From positions 3,100,001 through 3,164,000 of the forward strand of contig NZ_CP159835.1 of NCBI RefSeq assembly GCF_047731265.1: DNA of 64,000 bases, written 5' to 3'. This DNA is from Patiriisocius sp047731265. Its GTDB lineage: Bacteria > Bacteroidota > Bacteroidia > Flavobacteriales > Flavobacteriaceae. Position numbers and translations under genes: made by a program. Below, in pieces: positions 60,863 to 64,000 of the stretch (its first letter is position 1; the number at the start of each line of letters is the position of its first letter). The notes under the pieces are model-generated. The model did no database searches and was not told where the DNA came from. It saw nothing but the letters and a program-made list of their open reading frames with translations.

Positions 60863-62173
60863 TTACTCTAATGTGTTGAATTCAATTATATAAGGTTTTA
60901 GCGGAATTCCTTTTTCCGTTCTAAAATTACTTGAAATCAAAAGTTGATATTTCTTCTTTGATTCTAAATCAACTTTCATAGTCCAGGATTGATTGTTTGA
61001 TGACCAAAACCTATCAATTATTTTAGGAAAATAGTCTTTACCTAGTTCACCATAATCTACTCCAGTATTATAACCACTGAGGGGTGCAGAAAATTCAATA
61101 GTAATTTCTTTAATATTTGGAAGAACTAATTTGCTATTGTTTTCGAATTGTTCAATTCTTAAAACCGTAGGCCGGTTTTTTTCAAAATCATCATAAAGTT
61201 CTTGTAGCGATTGAGAAAAGAAATTGGTCCTATCTACAAAATCTTCAATTTGAGTTTCGTTCGTATAATCCAACTCAATCATTTCTTTTATTGCCGCTTG
61301 TTTATTTTCTGCAGTATTATAATTTATTTCAGCGATTGCGTACCCTATATAATAACCTAAATCTCTTGTTTCAAATTCATTTGGAAAATCACTCCAAAGC
61401 CAATGATGAACATTGTTTCCATAAAATAGTTCTTCCTCAAATTTCTTCTTTATGTTCTCGTTTTGTTTCCCGTAACCTATGGCGGGAGCTGCTGATGGAA
61501 TCCCCATTGCAGTGACAGAAACAAATTCTGCAATTCCTTCGTGCAAGCAATAAGAAAGAAGATTATGAACAAGTTCATTTTGTTGTGTATGAACATATTC
61601 GTGAACATTAAGAAGTACTAAATCATTGATTGGATTGCTATCGAAATATGCACGCCTTCCCGCTTTAATTTTTTCAGGAAATTCAGATGTCACCGTATTT
61701 TTATCTGCCATTGCAATTTCACTTCCTATGAGAACTAGACTATCTAAATAGGTTCCTCCTGTGCGCAATGCTCCAATAGTAAAATACATTTTTGCAGGTT
61801 TTAATGCTGGATATACCGTTTTTATTTTTTCAATCCCGTTATTTAATTCAGCAGCATAATTGCCAATTTTTAAGGTGTTTTCTCGTATTGACTTCCAAAA
61901 TTTTGGATAGTTATTTATGGCATTGATATAATCTTCATGGGTGTAATTTCTTGCTTGTATTATACCTTTTAAACCTACGGTCCCTTTTTTAATATAAAGG
62001 CTGTCTAGATATTTGTATTGTAAGACTGAATCTTGAGTAGTGGTAATTTGATCATATGCATTCCAAAAATTATCAAGATCGGATGTAATGATATTTTGAT
62101 TTGTCTCGTCTTTTATTTCGTCACATCCAAGAGAGCATAACATAAAAAGCACAATTATAATTACGTATTTCAT
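60863..62173 (-). CDS. zinc-metallopeptidase-like lipoprotein (DUF2268-like)
   Basis: 436 aa. Signal with lipobox FMLCSLGCDEIKDE. A gluzincin-like motif HExxH is H191-E192-Y-V-H195 in LNVHEYVHTQQNEL, and the probable third ligand region is HEGIAEFVSV (E216). The N-terminal part is helical (NFWNAYDQITTTQDSVL); the C-terminal 90 residues form a beta domain (KEITIEFSAPLSGYNTGVDY). Resembles predicted Zn-dependent proteases of the DUF2268 group, exported and anchored in the envelope. The substrate is unknown. Follows no operon partner. Confidence 0.78.
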   Translation of the reverse strand: MKYVIIIVLFMLCSLGCDEIKDETNQNIITSDLDNFWNAYDQITTTQDSVLQYKYLDSLYIKKGTVGLKGIIQARNYTHEDYINAINNYPKFWKSIRENTLKIGNYAAELNNGIEKIKTVYPALKPAKMYFTIGALRTGGTYLDSLVLIGSEIAMADKNTVTSEFPEKIKAGRRAYFDSNPINDLVLLNVHEYVHTQQNELVHNLLSYCLHEGIAEFVSVTAMGIPSAAPAIGYGKQNENIKKKFEEELFYGNNVHHWLWSDFPNEFETRDLGYYIGYAIAEINYNTAENKQAAIKEMIELDYTNETQIEDFVDRTNFFSQSLQELYDDFEKNRPTVLRIEQFENNSKLVLPNIKEITIEFSAPLSGYNTGVDYGELGKDYFPKIIDRFWSSNNQSWTMKVDLESKKKYQLLISSNFRTEKGIPLKPYIIEFNTLE

Positions 62174-62380
62174 TTTATATTTTTTATAATGGTAGCATTT
62201 GTATGTAATTATATTTGGAGTTATTGTATTTTAAATATGATTTTTTTCTCTCCGTGGTTTTTCTAAAGTTTCACTATTTCGATCAAAATTAATTTCAGAT
62301 TAAACTAGAAATAGGATTACATTATTATACATTCAAGTCTTTTTTTAAGATGCCTGAAGCTTTAAGTTATAATTATTTAA

Positions 62381-62650
62381 TTAAATGACATCAGCTACTT
62401 TCTCCAAGACATAGTGCAATATGCCTAAAATAATGGTCAAGATAACAATAATTATAAAACGAATTAGTGTTGAATCTTTAACATTTTTTAACTTTTTATT
62501 AAAGTAAAAAACATCTGCGATAATAAATAGTAACGCGATAACACATCCTATCATTGCTCCTATATGAAAAAAAGCATATTCGTAAAATAAATCTAAAAAA
62601 TAATTAAAACCTAGAGAAGGTTCTTGCCGAGCTTCTAAAATAATTCTCAT
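62381..62650 (-). CDS. small two-helix membrane protein
   Basis: 89 aa: a short N-terminal segment (MRIILEARQEPSLGFNYFLD), then FFHIGAMIGCVIALLFIIAD and IRFIIIVILTIILGILHYVL as membrane helices with a basic loop between (NKKLKNVKDST). I recognise no family. It stands alone between the metalloprotease-like gene and the ABC permease. Coding status is plausible by composition only. Confidence 0.5.
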   Translation of the reverse strand: MRIILEARQEPSLGFNYFLDLFYEYAFFHIGAMIGCVIALLFIIADVFYFNKKLKNVKDSTLIRFIIIVILTIILGILHYVLEKVADVI

Positions 62651-62897
62651 TTAACAAAAAGCAGCTAGTATGGCAATTATAGTCCAAAAAAAGTATGTTG
62701 TAATCCGTTTTAAAACATCTATAGTTGCAGTTTCTAGATGCTAGTATTGTATTACGTGTTCAATTATCTATTTGATTAGCACTCATAGGCGATGTATTCC
62801 TATCTTTTACAGCTGCCTCAGTAGGCGAACATTTAATCCTTAGTATGCATACTAGATACAAGGAAATTCTTAATTACAAATTAGATGTTAAAGCCCA

Positions 62898-64000
62898 TCA
62901 AACCTCCTTCCGCAGCACTTCTAAGGGAGAACTTCTTAAAACGCTCTGGATATTACTCAATCCAATGGCCAATACCATTAGCGATATCCCTGGCAGAAAA
63001 ACTAAAAAAGGGATTGCCGAAGGTATAAAGGGTTCTTTGAAAACAAATAGTGCCAAGAGTAAACTGCTTACCAATGCCAAAAGGATCCCTACCAAACTCC
63101 CCAAAATACCTAAGAACAAATATTCTAGTGTAGCAATTTGTAATATTTGCGAGTTCTTTGCGCCCAAAGTTCTAAGCAAGACGCTTTCCTTGATCCGCTG
63201 GTATTTACTGTTGCGCACAGATCCCATCAACACAATAATACCCGTAAGAATGCTAAAAAACGCCATAAAATTGATAATCCAAGACACCTTATTTAAGATA
63301 TCTTCTACGAGGGTATACACCTGCCTAAGATCTATAATCGTCACATTTGGGAATTTAGCCACCAGATCGCGTTGCAAGGCTGCCGAGCTTTCATCATTGG
63401 GAGCATAGGTAGATAACACATTAAATTGTGGTGCATTTTCTAAGACCCCCTTTGGAAACACAATGGAAAAATTGAGTTGTAAGCGTCCCCAATCTACTTT
63501 CCGGATACTCCCAACCGTGGTTTCCATAAGCACTCCTTGTACATTAAAAATAATAGGGTCGCCCACCGTTACTTTGGCGTCAGCGGCAAGATTGTCAGAG
63601 ATCGAAATTTTTATGGCGTCTGCTAGGGTTTGTTCAGGAGTCCACTCCCCTTCCATAATCTCTTCAGAGGGGATAAGTCCCGCCCGATAGGTGGTTCTAA
63701 ATTCGTGATTTAAGATCCAACCTTTTATTTTACTGGTTGTATCCTGCCGCAGGGCATTCACTAATTTTCCCTTAATACTGTACATTCGCATCGTTACCAA
63801 AGGTATGTTGTCAAGAACGTTTAGGTTGTTGGCATCAAATGTTTTTTCAATGGCCTCCAGTTGGTCATTTTGTACATCTAAGGTAATGATATTGGCATTT
63901 TCAGAAGTCTGACTCACCTCCGTTTTGGACAATAAAATGTCTTTGGTAAAATATAAAGTGCTAATCAAAAAAGTCCCTAAACCAATGGCCACAATTAACA
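62898..64000 (-). CDS. FtsX-like ABC transporter permease (partial, 5' end outside window)
   Basis: At least 367 codons; the frame is open beyond 64000 (LIVAIGLGTFLISTLYFTKD at the edge), so the N-terminal half is missing. The C-terminal FtsX domain has three membrane helices: WIINFMAFFSILTGIIVLMG, LEYLFLGILGSLVGILLALV and FLPGISLMVLAIGLSNIQSV, with RIKESVLLRTLGAKNSQIL before and SSPLEVLRKE at the end, as in YbbP-type putative ABC permeases. The large periplasmic part (about 30-240) lies before. Probably lipoprotein- or lysophospholipid-related export with an ATPase encoded outside the window. Confidence 0.88.
   Translation of the reverse strand, partial: LIVAIGLGTFLISTLYFTKDILLSKTEVSQTSENANIITLDVQNDQLEAIEKTFDANNLNVLDNIPLVTMRMYSIKGKLVNALRQDTTSKIKGWILNHEFRTTYRAGLIPSEEIMEGEWTPEQTLADAIKISISDNLAADAKVTVGDPIIFNVQGVLMETTVGSIRKVDWGRLQLNFSIVFPKGVLENAPQFNVLSTYAPNDESSAALQRDLVAKFPNVTIIDLRQVYTLVEDILNKVSWIINFMAFFSILTGIIVLMGSVRNSKYQRIKESVLLRTLGAKNSQILQIATLEYLFLGILGSLVGILLALVSSLLLALFVFKEPFIPSAIPFLVFLPGISLMVLAIGLSNIQSVLRSSPLEVLRKEV

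Noticed and set aside
62845..63408. Plus-strand 187-codon frame
   Set aside because: It lies opposite the FtsX-type permease, whose translation has clear membrane helices and family motifs; the plus frame is its shadow.
1..64000. Prophage, integrase or restriction/defence island
   Set aside because: No integrase, phage structural, restriction-modification or known defence genes were found; the accessory character comes from repeats and gene decay.

Overview
The window is low-GC, densely coding DNA from a member of the Bacteroidota, most likely a marine Flavobacteriaceae. The evidence is the TAnnTTTG-type -7 boxes, the many short lipoprotein signals, a type IX secretion C-terminal domain on a GH16 beta-glucanase, the fused alpha/beta E1 dehydrogenase, DUF4386, SYLF and DUF6642 proteins, and a Bacteroidota-type thiamine operon (thiS-thiC-tenI-thiD-thiE-thiG-thiH-thiF). 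I cannot name the species.

Layout. 1-4366: partial 2OG-Fe(II) oxygenase, fused 2-oxoacid dehydrogenase E1, a lipoprotein and an OmpA-family lipoprotein. 4423-10357: a biosynthetic operon with a flavoprotein, a methyltransferase, a type III polyketide synthase (PKS) and a dedicated set of fatty-acid-type enzymes (enoyl reductase, dehydratase, ketosynthase, acyl carrier protein), followed by TerC and an rRNA methyltransferase. 12440-15187: a small-protein pseudogene, a miniature inverted-repeat element, a bidirectional terminator, a ribosome-hibernation pair and an MFS exporter. 16320-25380 (all minus): an operon of MarR-like regulator, a TolC carrying an N-terminal binding-protein-like domain, adaptor, RND pump and a membrane nucleotide cyclase, with a Crp/Fnr regulator upstream. 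26198-34653 (minus): serine hydrolase, two DUF4386 proteins (one frameshifted), an outer-membrane beta-barrel, and a cyclase/TolB-like/TPR/AraC fusion. 35277-37690 (plus): an RsbQ/KAI2-like hydrolase, a PAS histidine kinase and a lone response regulator. 38451-40928 (minus): thioredoxin, peroxiredoxin and small membrane proteins. 41591-43190: a decayed Lrp regulator and a decayed aldehyde dehydrogenase. 43338-50580: thiamine operon under a TPP riboswitch, with thiD cut in half. 51153-64000: PNPOx-family protein, FUSC protein, aconitase remnant, 2,4-dienoyl-CoA reductase, secreted GH16, SYLF remnant, zinc-protease-like lipoprotein and a partial FtsX-type permease.

Intergenic spaces are rich in degenerate dispersed repeats and gene remnants. 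At least six copies of one repeat share boxes at 25451, 32890, 33880, 37782, 50624 and 55245. The strongest candidate for a little-described system is the hydrolase/PAS-kinase/response-regulator trio. It pairs the same hydrolase and PAS types as the Bacillus RsbQ-RsbP energy-stress module, but ends in a histidine kinase rather than a PP2C phosphatase. Second are the type III PKS operon with its private acyl-chain machinery and the efflux operon that ends in a nucleotide cyclase.
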